A DNA stretch of 64,000 bases. It comes from Cyrtodaria siliqua (Eukaryota; Mollusca; Bivalvia; Adapedonta; Hiatellidae). Under the pieces are notes generated by a model. The model did no database searches. It saw nothing but the letters and a program-made list of their open reading frames with translations, and had not been told where the DNA came from. The position numbers and the translations under genes were made by a program. The DNA lies in the NCBI GenBank assembly GCA_037043455.1, contig JAWPHD010011270.1:21462-85461 (forward strand). Reading direction: 5' to 3'. Positions 31,290-41,935 of this stretch are shown piece after piece (the first letter of the stretch is position 1; each line of letters opens with the position of its first letter).

Positions 31290-32160
31290 ATCTGGCATAC
31301 ACATGCCTGTACATAACATATTAAATATTTGTATTTGTCTGGAGTTGGTTTCAGAAATGGAAAGCCATTGAAGAACCTTTCCGAGAAGTGAGTACACACA
31401 TATGAAAGACATACCTGTTATGCATTAAAATGTAGTTGATAACTTCGTAAATTGTAATAATAAAGCTGAAGTCGGGTCCGCCATCACGCATGTGCTTAAA
31501 ACGCGCGTAAATGTATACCTTTACAGAAGCCGTTAGCAAGTAGTGATAATAGAAAAGTCATTAGTCGTTACTCATAAGTCAAAATGGCCCTCCAGGGCTT
31601 CCATAAAAAAGTCCTGTATTAAGACTGCACTTTGGAAAGAACGCTGCGTGAACACTGCATGTAATGTTTATCATTTACAAACTTATCGCAAATGTTGAAT
31701 TACGTGTTTGCACAGGAGCAATCAACATATTACGGTTGCATAAAATAGCTACGTTAATCAGCAATGTATATCAACATATTATCCATTTAACCCTAAACTT
31801 AGTTTATCAATGTCGGTACATGTAAACTGTGCATATTAAACAACCCTAGGTTTAACAAATGGGGTTCCAATTAGGCGAATTTGGGAAAAACGAGTGTTGT
31901 GATAGTGATACCAGTGCTTCCACTGTTTTACTCCATATTCTCACTGAAACTGGACACGTATTGTAGTAGAATGAAACGAACACACACCGTAATACAAGTA
32001 GCGGTCAAATACCCTGATATTAAGGTTCTATCATCATATTAAGATAGTAAGGTATGTTCAAGCTACGGGCGACTAAAGCTGTTATCAACATGATTGTATG
32101 TCTCATACTATAAGTTACTTTTTCATTGTTATAATATCCAGTCTTTCAATAAAACCCAAA
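31290..32160. other. No feature seen
   Basis: Nothing supported. A 34-base segment at 31354-31387 (AAATGGAAAGCCATTGAAGA and on) lies between TTGGTTTCAG and GTGAGT and could be a small exon, but no neighbour confirms it. Confidence 0.35.
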
Positions 32161-32165
32161 ACAAC

Positions 32166-32335
32166 TTAAAGCGGTAGCCCTATTGTCAACCCTTTTGTGT
32201 TTGTGATGTCGTTTGAATTTATTTTTGCTTTTGCCTTCTTGTTTGTCTGTTTGCGTGTTTGTTTCTGTGTTTTGTGGTTGACTTTCCTCCTTGAATGCTA
32301 CTTTCCCTGTCCAATCTTTTTATATTTCTTTAAGA
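32166..32335 (+). repeat. Dispersed repeat Q, plus-strand copy
   Basis: Matches the second half of 18480-18780 from GCGGTAGCCCTATTGTCAAC to TTTTATATTTCTTTAA. It ends 350 bases before the start codon of gene 2. Confidence 0.75.
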
Positions 32336-32624
32336 ATACAAACAAACACGTTTTGAACGATGTTGTCGTAAATGGAATCATGTGTACTACTTCATAAAAA
32401 TATAGCTTTATCCTACTTGACAGCCACTTTGGAATCCTGCAAGACGGGAATTACACATTTACGTTGTTTGATCTAAATCTCTACACGTTCACACACTGTA
32501 TGAGCTGCAGGTTGTTTTATATCATTTACAAATGTACGATAACAGCTCAATGAATCACCACTCTTGTGAGCCTCTCACATATTTTGCATGACCCACATTA
32601 TTATCAACTATGTCTGATATGGCC

Positions 32625-32632
32625 TTTAAAAT
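32625..32632 (+). promoter_or_regulatory. Possible TATA-like box of gene 2
   Basis: TTTAAAAT lies 60 bases before the ATG of gene 2, which leaves room for a short 5' leader. AT-rich DNA gives many such words, so this is weak. Confidence 0.2.
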
Positions 32633-32684
32633 ACTTCGATGATCTAGACCGAATTATTCGACGGACGGATGAAGATCAGTCAAT

Positions 32685-32711
32685 ATGGATTCAAGAAGTA
32701 CAATCAATATG
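32685..32711 (+). CDS. Gene 2 (secreted cysteine-rich protein), exon 1
   Basis: A start codon followed by eight codons (MDSRSTINM), then a perfect donor GTAAGT at 32712, phase 0. An in-frame TGA lies five codons upstream, so this ATG is the first possible start. Joined in phase 0 to exon 2 it gives the polar head of a signal peptide directly before a hydrophobic core. On its own the exon would be unremarkable; the join to exon 2 supports it. I do not recognise the protein family. Confidence 0.55.
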
Positions 32712-32844
32712 GTAAGTGTTTAAAGCTGTAAATAATTTGGATACAACTTTATTTCATGACATCGATTTTAATAAAGTCAACCTCTTATATACTAGTATAT
32801 TCATTTTGGTTATTGATATTGTTTCTAAATGAAGAATAATATTT

Positions 32845-33080
32845 CGTATCGGTTAACGACGTTGCTTTGTAAACCTTCGCCTCTCACCGCTGCGGGTACG
32901 AATCCCACTGGGAGCTCGACTTGTAAGTGCGGAGGAGTCGATTATTACGGATGGCGGGAGGTGTACAGTACTGGTTCTGTGTGGTCTGCCTCCACCAAAA
33001 AAATCGACCGTCATATATAACCTTACATGTGTTGAAAATGACGTAAAACACCATACAAACAAACAAACAAACAAACAAAC
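32845..33080 (+). mobile_element. SINE with CAAA tail
   Basis: The head contains a box B-like CTGCGGGTACGAATCCCACT after CGCCTCTCACCG. The body runs to a 3' part with ACCGTCATATATAACCTTAC and TGTGTTGAAAATGACGTAAA, and the element ends in about six CAAA repeats (33056-33080). The 3' part is shared with 27693-27741, which argues for a family tail recognised by a partner LINE. It lies in intron 1 of gene 2. Open frames here are by-products. Confidence 0.65.
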
Positions 33081-33081
33081 A

Positions 33082-33450
33082 TCGTCTTCTGGTATACATG
33101 ACATTGTTTATCCAATATATCAATGATAATTTACTGATAGTGTTCAATTACTGCTGATTTAAACACATAATTGCATGTCCTGATTAAAGGATGTCTGTAT
33201 ACGAATTACGTGAAAAGAAATATTATAAGCATATACCTACATAAATCCGGCAAATTGCGTATTCCAAACATTCTAAAAAAGTAGATCTACCTTTTTAATG
33301 GTTTGTTCGGTAACCCTAATGGCAATTACATGTATATGCACAATGGGCCAACTTGTTTTTCGCCGGCAGCGGAGTGCGGTGGTTACTCACGGCCGCATCG
33401 ACTGCAGCACGTTTTAATGGTTTCTTGATTGTATGAAAGGTGTAGGAAAT
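33082..33450. other. Intron sequence, no feature seen
   Basis: Single-copy-looking intronic DNA of gene 2. Confidence 0.4.
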
Positions 33451-33454
33451 AAAT

Positions 33455-33600
33455 ATAAAAAGATCGGACAGGAAAAGTAGCATTCAAGGAGGACAATCAA
33501 CCACAAAACACAGAAACAAACACGCAAACAGACAAACAATAAGGCAAAAGTAAAAATAAATGCAAACGACATCACAAACACAAAAGGGTTGACAATAAGT
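33455..33600 (-). repeat. Dispersed repeat Q, minus-strand copy
   Basis: Inverse of the second half of 18480-18780, with AGATCGGACAGGAAAAGTAG and GACATCACAAACACAAAAGG followed by GTTGACAATA. Confidence 0.75.
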
Positions 33601-33801
33601 TTCGTCTCAACACCCCGCGCTCATATTCAAGCGCTCCTCGTTTGTTGATGACCTTGATATAATAAATATGTTTCTCGTGAAAACGGGCAACTTTTCCTAC
33701 AGTCATTCTTCTACTTACGCGTTTAATCTCTTGTCTCACATGCTGATCTTGTATACTATTTGTTTGCGTTATGTATGTAATGATGACATGTTATACATTT
33801 A

Positions 33802-34005
33802 GATCAAACAGGCTTTAAAGTCTGGAAATCAACATTCCTACACATAAATAAATTACTATCAACTGAATCTGAACCTGAAACACATTATGATGGTTTTATT
33901 CGTATTTGGATTGACACCCACAATGCTTCCAGATCGCCTACAGTCGCTTTAGATACAGATCTTGGTATTTCTTCATTGAATGAAACACATAAAACGATTG
34001 CCTAA
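33802..34005 (+). other. Open frame of 67 codons after a possible splice acceptor
   Basis: From DQTGFKVWKST through HYDGFIRIWIDTHNAS to NETHKTIA and a TAA. It has no ATG start and is preceded by TTATACATTTAG. The composition looks protein-like (two Trp, spread acidic and hydrophobic residues), but I recognise no family. It could be an exon, a transposon remnant or chance. It cannot join exon 1 of gene 2 in phase. Confidence 0.2.
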
Positions 34006-35400
34006 CCCATAGATAGCTAGCTTCTTGTAAAGTGTATATGTTATATGTTCTTAAAGTGTCATTTGATCGTCGTCTGCGTCTACGTCGTCTGCGTCCGGTT
34101 AAAGATGTGTATGTAAGGATGATCTCCGACTACTTTACATAATACATAGATTGAAACTTCACATGTGTATTTGGCATCATTAGACAACATCATGCAGCCA
34201 GATTCTATAACTCATAAACTCATGCTTTTTTTAAACAAAAGTATGGCCGTTTTTATACTTAGAAAAAAATGGTTACATTTGTATGTAAGCGTGTTAACTT
34301 AGTCTTTTTTCAATTAGTTTTTTTCATTATACCTTAAAGAATTCAATGACACCTCTCACATGCATTCACCGTCACATGAATAACCCATAATTATGTTAGG
34401 CAATTAAGCCTTTCAGCTTATTTTCCCAATAAATAGACAAGGCTTTGAACGTCTAGCGTCTGCACCGACGGGCGGTGATTCTTGTTTATATTGTTATGAA
34501 CAATTTACATGGCTCATGTTGCAAACTTACCTCTTAACTAATTCAAGGGAATGGACTTGACTGTTGTTTAACGGCTCTTCAACACATTTAGGTTATTTAG
34601 AACCTGCACTATTCTTACAAACGAATAGATTCCTATTGTTCTGTAACGTGTTCGGAGGATAACCTCCGACACAAGGGAACCCTCCGATTTATGAGATAAA
34701 TACATGTAGAATCTGACAATATCTTGCTCCAAAAAAAATATAAAAAAAATGCATACCTACCGACACCTATGTTTTTGTTTGGCCTTATCATCCTCTACCA
34801 AGTTTCTTTGAATAATGAACATGGGATTCAGTTTTGCTATTTGTACCAGGGTTCACAGTTTTACCTGTATACGGGAAAACCTTTTTTTCTGAAACCATAA
34901 GGCATTAAGCCTTATACAAATGTTGAGCCTTTAGAAGTAGAGCGTTCACATGCCCTTTGAGTCTCTTGTTAAATTAGCAATCTCGAAAGTTCAGCGTATA
35001 ACAGGGCTTGAGCTATACTGATGCCAATAAATACACAGCTAATGGTTTAAAAGTATTCTATTGAGAGTTTATTTGGCTCTTGTTGTATACGACACAATCA
35101 TTGACTGTTTCTCTTATTGTACAATACAAACCAATTTACGATGTTGTACGCTAGTCCCTTTAAGCGAGCCATAATATGTGTCCAGTATGTCGTGTCTTTT
35201 CAGACCCAATCTTAACAAAAATTGAGAACTAGAACGAATTCGACGGCGCGCCATCGCAAATACCCACGTTTTCAGAATCAGAAAATAAATAGTAGTAGAT
35301 CAGAAATAGTACTATTTATGCTTTTCTGTATACATGTATGACGCTGTAAATGAATAAAAATGTTTAGGGCATTTGTGTACCCCTATCCCAGAGTCTCATG
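34006..35400. other. Intron sequence, no clear feature
   Basis: Diverged pieces that look like repeat borders (for example CGTCGTCTGCGTC near 34071-34100 and GTCTGCACCGACGG near 34457) but no family I can define. No exon seen. Confidence 0.35.
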
Positions 35401-36510
35401 GTGACCCTGGAGCAAATTATACTGATATTCCCAAAATCATAACATTTTATTGAGAACGGAAACTAGATATTTGACCGACTTTACCTCTCCCCCCCACCCC
35501 CAACTCAACCCCCACACACCCAGCCCTATTCACTCCATGGTACACCTCTAAGGTGGAAACACTGAAATTGTTTGATATGCTTTATATTTGCAAAGGAGTA
35601 TACTTGTATATTTGCCAAGTTTAAAATGTAATAGTAAAATTACACTGCAATTGAATTTTGTGTATATTGGACCACATGACGGTCCTTAGAACCAACACCC
35701 CGCCCCCACCTACCTATCTCCACCACACACACGCACGCACACACGCAGAGAGAGAAGATAGAGAGAGACAGACAGACAGAGAGAGAAAGGGGGGAGGAGA
35801 AAAACATAGTATTATACACTGTAATCCCTTCATCAACGTGTTCGTTTATAATTGACCCCCTGTTACCCTCTCCACACCACCCACCCTCCAACACCAACCC
35901 CAGGGAAGATGTCCGAGTTTAAAATAAAAAATATTTGACATGCTGTGTATCTCTTTCATAGATGACTGTTATACCAATTAACGTGCAAAAATATGGAAAA
36001 CTTACACTGTAATTGAATTATTACTGTATTTGATGCCCCTTCCCCCAGGCCCCACCGATGATGTAGGAAGAAACACATGTATACAGTGTAATCCCATCAT
36101 CATAACGTTTCATTTGAGATATAATTACAAAACAAATAATTAAATGACCCCCGATCCCCACCGCCTCTATTACCATGGGCCCCCGGACAGACGTCCGAGT
36201 TCGAGACAATAAAATCGTTTGATATGTTGTTTATCTTTCATAGACGATTACATATACCAAATATATGAACAAATGACAGTGTAATTGAATTCTTAGTGTA
36301 TTTGAACTTTTGACCCCCCCCCCCCCACACCCCCACACCCCTTTAGGGCCCCTGGTTGCGGAGCCAAAAATAATGTTGCTCTTGCACACCGTCATCATAT
36401 GGTGGTCATACCATAAGTTTGGTTGAATTCCGTTCAGCGGTTTAGGAGGAGATATGGTAACGGACGGGCAAAAACGTGGGTATACATATGGTCCAATAGA
36501 AACCACAGCA
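35400..36510. repeat. Diverged tandem repeat, ~270-360 bp units, C-rich
   Basis: Three units with landmarks ACACTGCAATTGAATTTTGT (35642), ACACTGTAATTGAATTATTA (36004) and CAGTGTAATTGAATTCTTAG (36275). Each is followed by a C-rich block with CCCC runs, and the last by GGTTTAGGAGGAGATATGG and ACGGACGGG. Low-complexity GAGA and CACA runs occur at 35725-35795. Confidence 0.65.
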
Positions 36511-36599
36511 ATCAAACGCAATTTCACAGGTCCGAACTGCACCACAAACCAAAATAAATGAGCATATTTAAAATCAATGAAAAGAACAATACATTACAT

Positions 36600-36745
36600 A
36601 AAGAGTGGTTAGGACAGTGATACCGACTTGGTACGGTCAGCAGGCAATAATAATGTTAGTTTTAATCGGTTTTTATGTATGACACAACCTCTGTTTTCAA
36701 AACCCAAATTGGCAGGACAGTGTAAATAAAAGTACATCCCATCAA
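36600..36745 (-). repeat. Dispersed repeat Q, diverged minus-strand copy
   Basis: GGACAGTG then ACCGACTTGGTACGGTCAG, and GGACAGTGTAAATAAA, correspond to the inverse of the first half of 18480-18780. Confidence 0.5.
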
Positions 36746-36920
36746 AAGGAAATCTGTAACAATAAGTCCACATACAGAGAAATTAGCAAACGATACACTG
36801 CAATGTTGTTTTAAAGGTATATAAAAATACATAACTAGAAACACCTTAGGATGTAACAATTACTGTACAACCACAGTAGTTGCATCCAAAGAGAAAACCA
36901 ATCTAGAGTACGACGTAAAA

Positions 36921-38060
36921 AACAAGAGGCCCAAGAGGGCCTGTGGACGCTCTACTGGCTAACATGGCTCTTATAACATCAATGAAGCGAGTGACTGCCA
37001 TTTATGTCTTTTTTGAAAGTTTCGGGCAAAAAACAGCTTTTTAACTAAATCAAGGGCCATAATTAAAGAATCTGGTAAAGTTTGGTAAAGATCAGATGAA
37101 AAATAAAGGCCCTACCGTATTAACGAGGCAAAATATAGCATTTTTAACTAAATCAAGAGCCATAACTCCTCTGTTACTGGTCCAACTGGTCCAACATAGA
37201 GCTAAACATAAACAAAACAAAAAAATAATAAAAAAATAAAAATAAAAAATATATAGGAAAAAAATATAAATAAAATAAAGAATAATAATATAAAAAGAAA
37301 GTCATAAAATATGGTAAAGTTTGGCAAAGAACAGATGCAAAATGAAGGCTCTATCGTATGACGAGGCAAATTGTAGCATTTATCACAAAATCAAGGGCCA
37401 TAACTCCACTGTTTCTGGTCCGATCTGACTGTTTTTCGAACTTGACCGAGCTTTCATTGACATAAACAATCTGATAAAGTTTGGTAAAAATCGGATGAAA
37501 AATGAAGGCCCTATCATCTTAACGAGGCAAAATATAGCATTTTGAACTAAATCAAGGGCCATACCTCCGCTGTTACTAGCTGATATGGCTGGTTTTCGAA
37601 CTTGTCCGAGCTTTCATTGATATTAACAATCTCATAAAGTTTGGTAAAGATCGGATGAACAATGAAGCCCCTATCGTCTTAACGAAGCAAAATATAGCAT
37701 TTTGATCTAAAACAAGGGTCATTACTCCGCTGTTACTGGTCTGATATAAATGGTTTTCGAACTTCTCCGAGCTTTCAACGACATTAACAATCTGATAAAG
37801 TTTGGTAAAGATCGGATGAAAAATGAAGCCCCTATCGTCTTAACGAGGCCAAATATAGTATTTTTAACTAAATCAAGGGCCATAACTCCGCTGTTACTAG
37901 TCCGATCTGGCTGGTTTTCAAACTTATTCGTGCTTTAACTGATATTAACAACCTGTTAAAGTTTGGCAAAGATCGAATGAAAAATGAAGGCCCTATCGTC
38001 TTAACGAGACAAAAGTTAACGACGGACGACGGACAACTCGGCATCCCATAAGCTCTGCTA
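36921..38060 (+). mobile_element. Hairpin-ended element F2, copy 2, right end truncated
   Basis: Begins AACAAGAGGCCCAAGAGGGC, the perfect stem-loop also seen at 9699. About six internal units near 160 bases (AAGGGCCATAACTCC, AGCTTTCATTGA, AAAGATCGGATGAA). An A-rich low-complexity patch lies at 37200-37305. The right end runs ACGGACGACGGACAACTCGG, CATCCCATAAGCTCTGCT and then stops, so the second arm of the terminal hairpin is missing. Lies in intron 1 of gene 2. Confidence 0.78.
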
Positions 38061-38650
38061 TAACGCCTGGGACGACTGGGACGAAACTTCATGCAACTAC
38101 TCCACTTTACCCAGGGTTACTTGCAAGTGAGGACAGATATTCCACATACTTCTATTTGTCATTTCCAGTCTAGCTCTCCGACTTTTTCAAAAACAGACGA
38201 GCTAAAATGGTGCATAGTTTTAAAAAACAAATTTTCATTAGATTTTTGTCAAATGTATATTTATCTGTACATTTAGAACAGTAATCCCATATTATGGATG
38301 CTACTAGTTTGATATATAATTGAACATTTCTTTTCCTTCAGGACAAAACATAATACTTTTATATTTTTTTCTCCATTTTGTTCATAAAACTGACAATTTA
38401 AAGCAACTTGATGCATTAAGGTATTTGGTAATGTTACTTATACACGTGCTAGTTAACTGTGTTAGTCGTCCATTTAGCAGCACTAGTGTAACACTGTTTA
38501 TTTAGAACGTCCTATTTATTCCGTACGTCTTGATATCAATAAATCTTTTTTTTATATCAATAATTCAATTTCATGATATAAAATTAATTCTTGATTTATA
38601 ATGTGTAAGTAATAAATCGGCACACCATTCACTGTCATTTATTTCTTTTT
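38061..38650. other. Intron sequence before gene 2 exon 2, no feature seen
   Basis: AT-rich. Short frames at 38091 and 38320 have no supporting pattern. Confidence 0.45.
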
Positions 38651-38653
38651 CAG

Positions 38654-38717
38654 CTACTACTGATATGCTTCGCTCTGGTTACTGTCCAAGCATCTGAGCA
38701 GTGTAGGCAGAACCTGT
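38654..38717 (+). CDS. Gene 2 exon 2: signal-peptide core and start of the mature protein
   Basis: A 64-base exon. The strong acceptor TTTATTTCTTTTTCAG ends at 38653; the perfect donor GTAAGT starts at 38718. It is entered in phase 0 and left in phase 1. It encodes LLLICFALVTVQASEQCRQNL. With exon 1 this makes a textbook signal peptide: short polar head, hydrophobic core LLLICFALVTV, small residues before a likely cleavage at VQA/SEQ. The mature chain begins SEQCRQNL and the split codon at the exon end becomes Cys. Read alone this exon has no ATG; exon 1 supplies it. Confidence 0.72.
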
Positions 38718-38833
38718 GTAAGTAATAACTGTATTTCAAGAAATCTTTCTTCTCTTTCGCTGATTTATTATATTGATCTGCAATGATTTAAAACAACTAT
38801 GTTCCAAGGTGATAACTCAAAAACTACTAAATA

Positions 38834-38871
38834 GTGTGTGTGTGCGTGTGTGTGTGTGTGTGTTTGTGTGT
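38834..38871. repeat. GT microsatellite
   Basis: About 17 GT dinucleotides with a few substitutions, then a GTCCGTCCGTCTGTCC stretch leading into the F3 minisatellite. Confidence 0.9.
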
Positions 38872-38879
38872 GGGTGGAT

Positions 38880-39735
38880 GTACGTCCGTCCGTCTGTCCC
38901 GCTTTCTTGTACGCTCAACTCCTCCTACGTTTTTGATCTGATGAAACTTCACAGGAAGTATCAGTATGATGCCCAGAACTTAGCGCATATTGCCAGGACG
39001 CTCCGGTTGAATGATTTTGGAGGAGTTACGGGACTTTAAAGTTTTTCAAATCTCAACCTTGTCCGCTCAACTCCTCTTACGTTTTTCATCCGATTTTCAT
39101 GAAACTTGATAGGAAGTATCAGTATGATGTCTAGTAGCGCATATTTATTTTATTAAAACGTTTCGGTTGAATGACTTTTGGCGAAGTTACGGTACTTGGA
39201 TTTACGAGACTTTGATTGTTTTTAATATCTAAACCTTGTCCGCTCAACTCCTCCTACGTTTTTAATCCGATTTTCATGAAACCTCACAGGAAGTATCAGT
39301 ATGATGTCTAGTAGCGTATATTTTTAGGATATTCTGGTTGCATAATTTTTGCCGGAGTTACGGGACTTTGAATATAGATTTTCAAATCAAAATCTTGTCC
39401 GCTCAACTCCTACGTTTTTTGTCCGATTTTCAGGATACCTTATAGAAAGTATCACTGTGATGTCTAGAAGTGCACATTGTCAGGATGTTCTAATTGAATG
39501 ATTTTTGGCGGAGTTATGGGACTATGAAGTTTTTCAAATGTAAAACATTTCCGCTCAACTCCTCCTACATTTTTCATCTCATTTTCATGAAACTTGATTA
39601 GAAGTATCAATATGATGCCTAGTAATCCATATTGTCAGGACGTTCTGGTTGAACGCTTTTCTTTTGGTGGAGTTACGCGACTTTGAAGTTTTTCAAATAT
39701 AAAGCTTGTCCGTTCAACTCCTCCTACATTTTTCA
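38880..39735. repeat. Minisatellite of ~150-175 bp units (family F3)
   Basis: About 5.5 units, with landmarks CCGCTCAACTCCTCC near 38917, 39063, 39240, 39398, 39551 and 39710. Each has CATGAAACTTGATAGGAAGT-like sequence, ATCAGTATGATG and GGAGTTACGGGACTTTGAA. It is introduced by a GTCCGTCCGTCTGTCC run, the same logic as F1 and F2, but terminal hairpins are not evident. Confidence 0.8.
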
Positions 39736-40085
39736 TCCGATTGTATTTCCCATGTGTGCTTTTATTCGGGGAGCATCCATCGGTTCTATCGATTTCTTGT
39801 ATCAAAACTATCCCTCATTGTATTCCCCGCCGCCGCCGGCGAAAGTGGGATATAGTAATGCCGTCCTTCCGTCCCGTCCGTACTTTCGTCCGTCCCATTT
39901 CGTGTCAGCTCTATAACTCCTGCATGCATGGAGGGATTTCAAAATAACTTGACACATTTACTCAATGAGAAGATGTGCAGAAATCAATACATATGTCCGT
40001 ATCTTCAAGGTCAAGGTCACTGTGAAGGTCATTCACTTAGTATATGGCGTATATGGCTATAGTAGGACCCATTTTCTGTCCGCTC
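39736..40085. repeat. Diverged F4-like unit with GC-rich leader
   Basis: CCCCGCCGCCGCCGGCGAAA near 39825, then CCGTCCTTCCGTCCCGTCC, then one unit resembling F4 (TTTCGTGTCAGCTC, GGGATTTCAAAATAACTTGA, AAGATGTGCAGAAATC, AAGGTCAAGGTCACTG). Confidence 0.5.
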
Positions 40086-40089
40086 CATA

Positions 40090-40330
40090 ATACATACTGA
40101 AAAGTGGAACCCTTGAAAGCAACAAACACAAACAAGAGACATATTGGGCTTGATGATCTCAAAGGACCTGTAAGGAATAACACTACTGATTTGTAGTCGG
40201 GGCAACTTTTTACAGCAGCCACACAGCACTAAACAAACGCTAGTGTGAATGATACTACATACTGAAAAGGGGATCGCTTGGAAGCAACAAGCACAAAACA
40301 AGAGATAAAAGTAGCAGACTCGGTTTATGT
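40090..40330. repeat. Dispersed repeat F7, two partial units
   Basis: TACTGAAAAGTGGAACCCTT and TACTGAAAAGGGGATCGCTT mark two units about 165 bases apart. Between them is ACACTACTGATTTGTAGTCG, as at 21470. Confidence 0.65.
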
Positions 40331-40880
40331 CGAATGAAAATGATCTTAAAGGACCAGCATCATGTCATGCTGATAAATTTAGAAAAAGTTCCATATCAGT
40401 ATCCCTTACAGTTTCCAAGAAGTAGTCACTACAATTATTTTTTAAATCTATTTTTAACCTTGGCGGCCATCTTGAATTTCCGGCCGACCTGAAATAGAAC
40501 ATTCCTGTGAAGGTTCATGAAAATCCTTCAAATAGTTTCAGAGGAGTAGGCGCTACATGTTTTTACTATATAACTCTATGTAAACAAAGATGGCCGTTTG
40601 GAGCCATGTTTAATGTCGAATCCAATTGATTTTCGACAAGGACCAACATCATATCATGCTGATCATTTTAGAAAAAGTCCCATATCAATATCACTTATAG
40701 TTTTTAAGAAGTAGTCGTTACAATCTTGGTTTGTAAAAGTCTATTTTTAGATTTGGTGGCCATTTTGAATTTCACATCAACGTGACTTTCAGCTAGGATC
40801 AACTAGACATCGTGGGTAACGTTTCAGTAGTTGCAGAGGAGTGGTCGCTACAAAAAAAGTACAGACGGACAGACAAAATA
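40330..40880 (+). repeat. F1 internal repeat units, opposite orientation, no left end
   Basis: Reverse complement of the F1 unit (CATCATGTCATGCTGAT, TTAGAAAAAGTCCCATATC, GGCCATCTTGAATTTCCGGC), about 1.7 units, ending in a GACGGACAGAC run. Left and right hairpins are absent. Confidence 0.75.
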
Positions 40881-41164
40881 TAAACTGTAAAACCGAAAAT
40901 GTCATCTACAGCATTACATGTTCTCAGTGTAATGAATGTTAAATTGGACAAACAAACCTCGAGCTGAGGAAGAGAATGACTTTACACAGACAGCAAACAT
41001 GAGTGGATGACCTTCGTCTACTTAAAGTGAAAAAACACTTTCATAAATGTTCAGGAGGAAAATTTAAAATATTTCCCATCTATCAAGTATTGTCTGAAAC
41101 CCCATTTTCCGTGATGAAAAAGAACTGCACTTCATCAAAACACTTACAACTCTTAAAACATGAC

Positions 41165-41683
41165 TTAAAGGGACACTGTCCGTAAGTAAGCAGATATTGA
41201 GCATAACAAAATAACTGGCTGACTTTTATTCAGTGAAATGTATACATGAAAACATGAGGATAGACCCTAAGAAGTATGTAGGAATACATTCGTGAGTTTG
41301 AAAAAAAAAAGTTTTAATTATTATATGTAAATAAAGTGGGACCCACAATATTTACCTTTTCCGCGATCACGTGACTTCCATTAGCGCATTATGTTATCAC
41401 CACAGTATGTATTGCGAAATATGTATAGCCCGCTTAGCTCAGTTGGGAGCGTTGCCGACCCCTTTACGCTCACGCACACTATTATTACGGTGAGTGTAAT
41501 TTTAGTTTGGGCTGTGAGTTCAAACGCACAAAGCGGATTTACTTTTTTTTGTACCGCGATTGAATTCCGTTAAACAATCTTGCTTTTAATTAGTAAATAT
41601 TCAATAATGATTAGTGTGTAATGTTTGCGAACATAATTAGTGTGTGTTTTATAACCTTAAAGTTACGGACAGTGTCCCTTTAA
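41165..41683. mobile_element. TTAA-flanked MITE, 519 bp, carrying a tRNA-like unit
   Basis: Perfect 21-base terminal inverted repeats: TTAAAGGGACACTGTCCGTA (41165-41184) plus one more base, with the complement at 41663-41683. Reading the outer TTAA as the target duplication, the ends are AGGGACACTGTCCG. This fits a piggyBac-type MITE. No transposase. Compare 1897-3678. Confidence 0.75.
41428..41537 (+). tRNA. tRNA-like sequence with an insertion, probably a pseudogene or SINE head
   Basis: GCCCGCTTAGCTCAGTTGGG is a very good tRNA 5' end with box A. GTGAGTTCAAACGCAC is a usable box B. The 3' AGCGGAT pairs with the 5' GCCCGCT at five of seven positions, and a T run follows (41541 on), which would end Pol III transcription. 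The distance between boxes is about 30 bases too long, as if something was inserted in the anticodon region, and no anticodon stem is clear. It sits wholly inside the TTAA MITE. Confidence 0.45.
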
Positions 41684-41935
41684 CAAATATACTGTTCAAA
41701 CAAGCGACTGCAGAAATATATTTACAGTCATAAATATTTAAATATATAATTATTATTATCACATAACATGCGGTATGAGAGTGTAATAACACCCTTCAGT
41801 ATTTTCGATATTTCACTAGTGGTAAAATATAACGTTAATGACGTCATGGACGTCACTGACGTTAAATGTAAGTTTTCTGACGTAATGTGACGTTATAAGT
41901 TATGTAATAAACAGAATCTCACATTCGTTTTCATT

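Noticed and set aside
31354..31387. Micro-exon reading KWKAIEEPFRE with good acceptor and GTGAGT donor
   Set aside because: No neighbouring exon in matching phase and strand; it lies upstream of the gene 2 start codon. Left as unproven.
38600..38653. ATGT/GTAAGT near 38611 as the first exon of gene 2
   Set aside because: The intron would be about 40 bases and the phase leads to a stop; exon 1 at 32685 fits in phase and completes the signal peptide.
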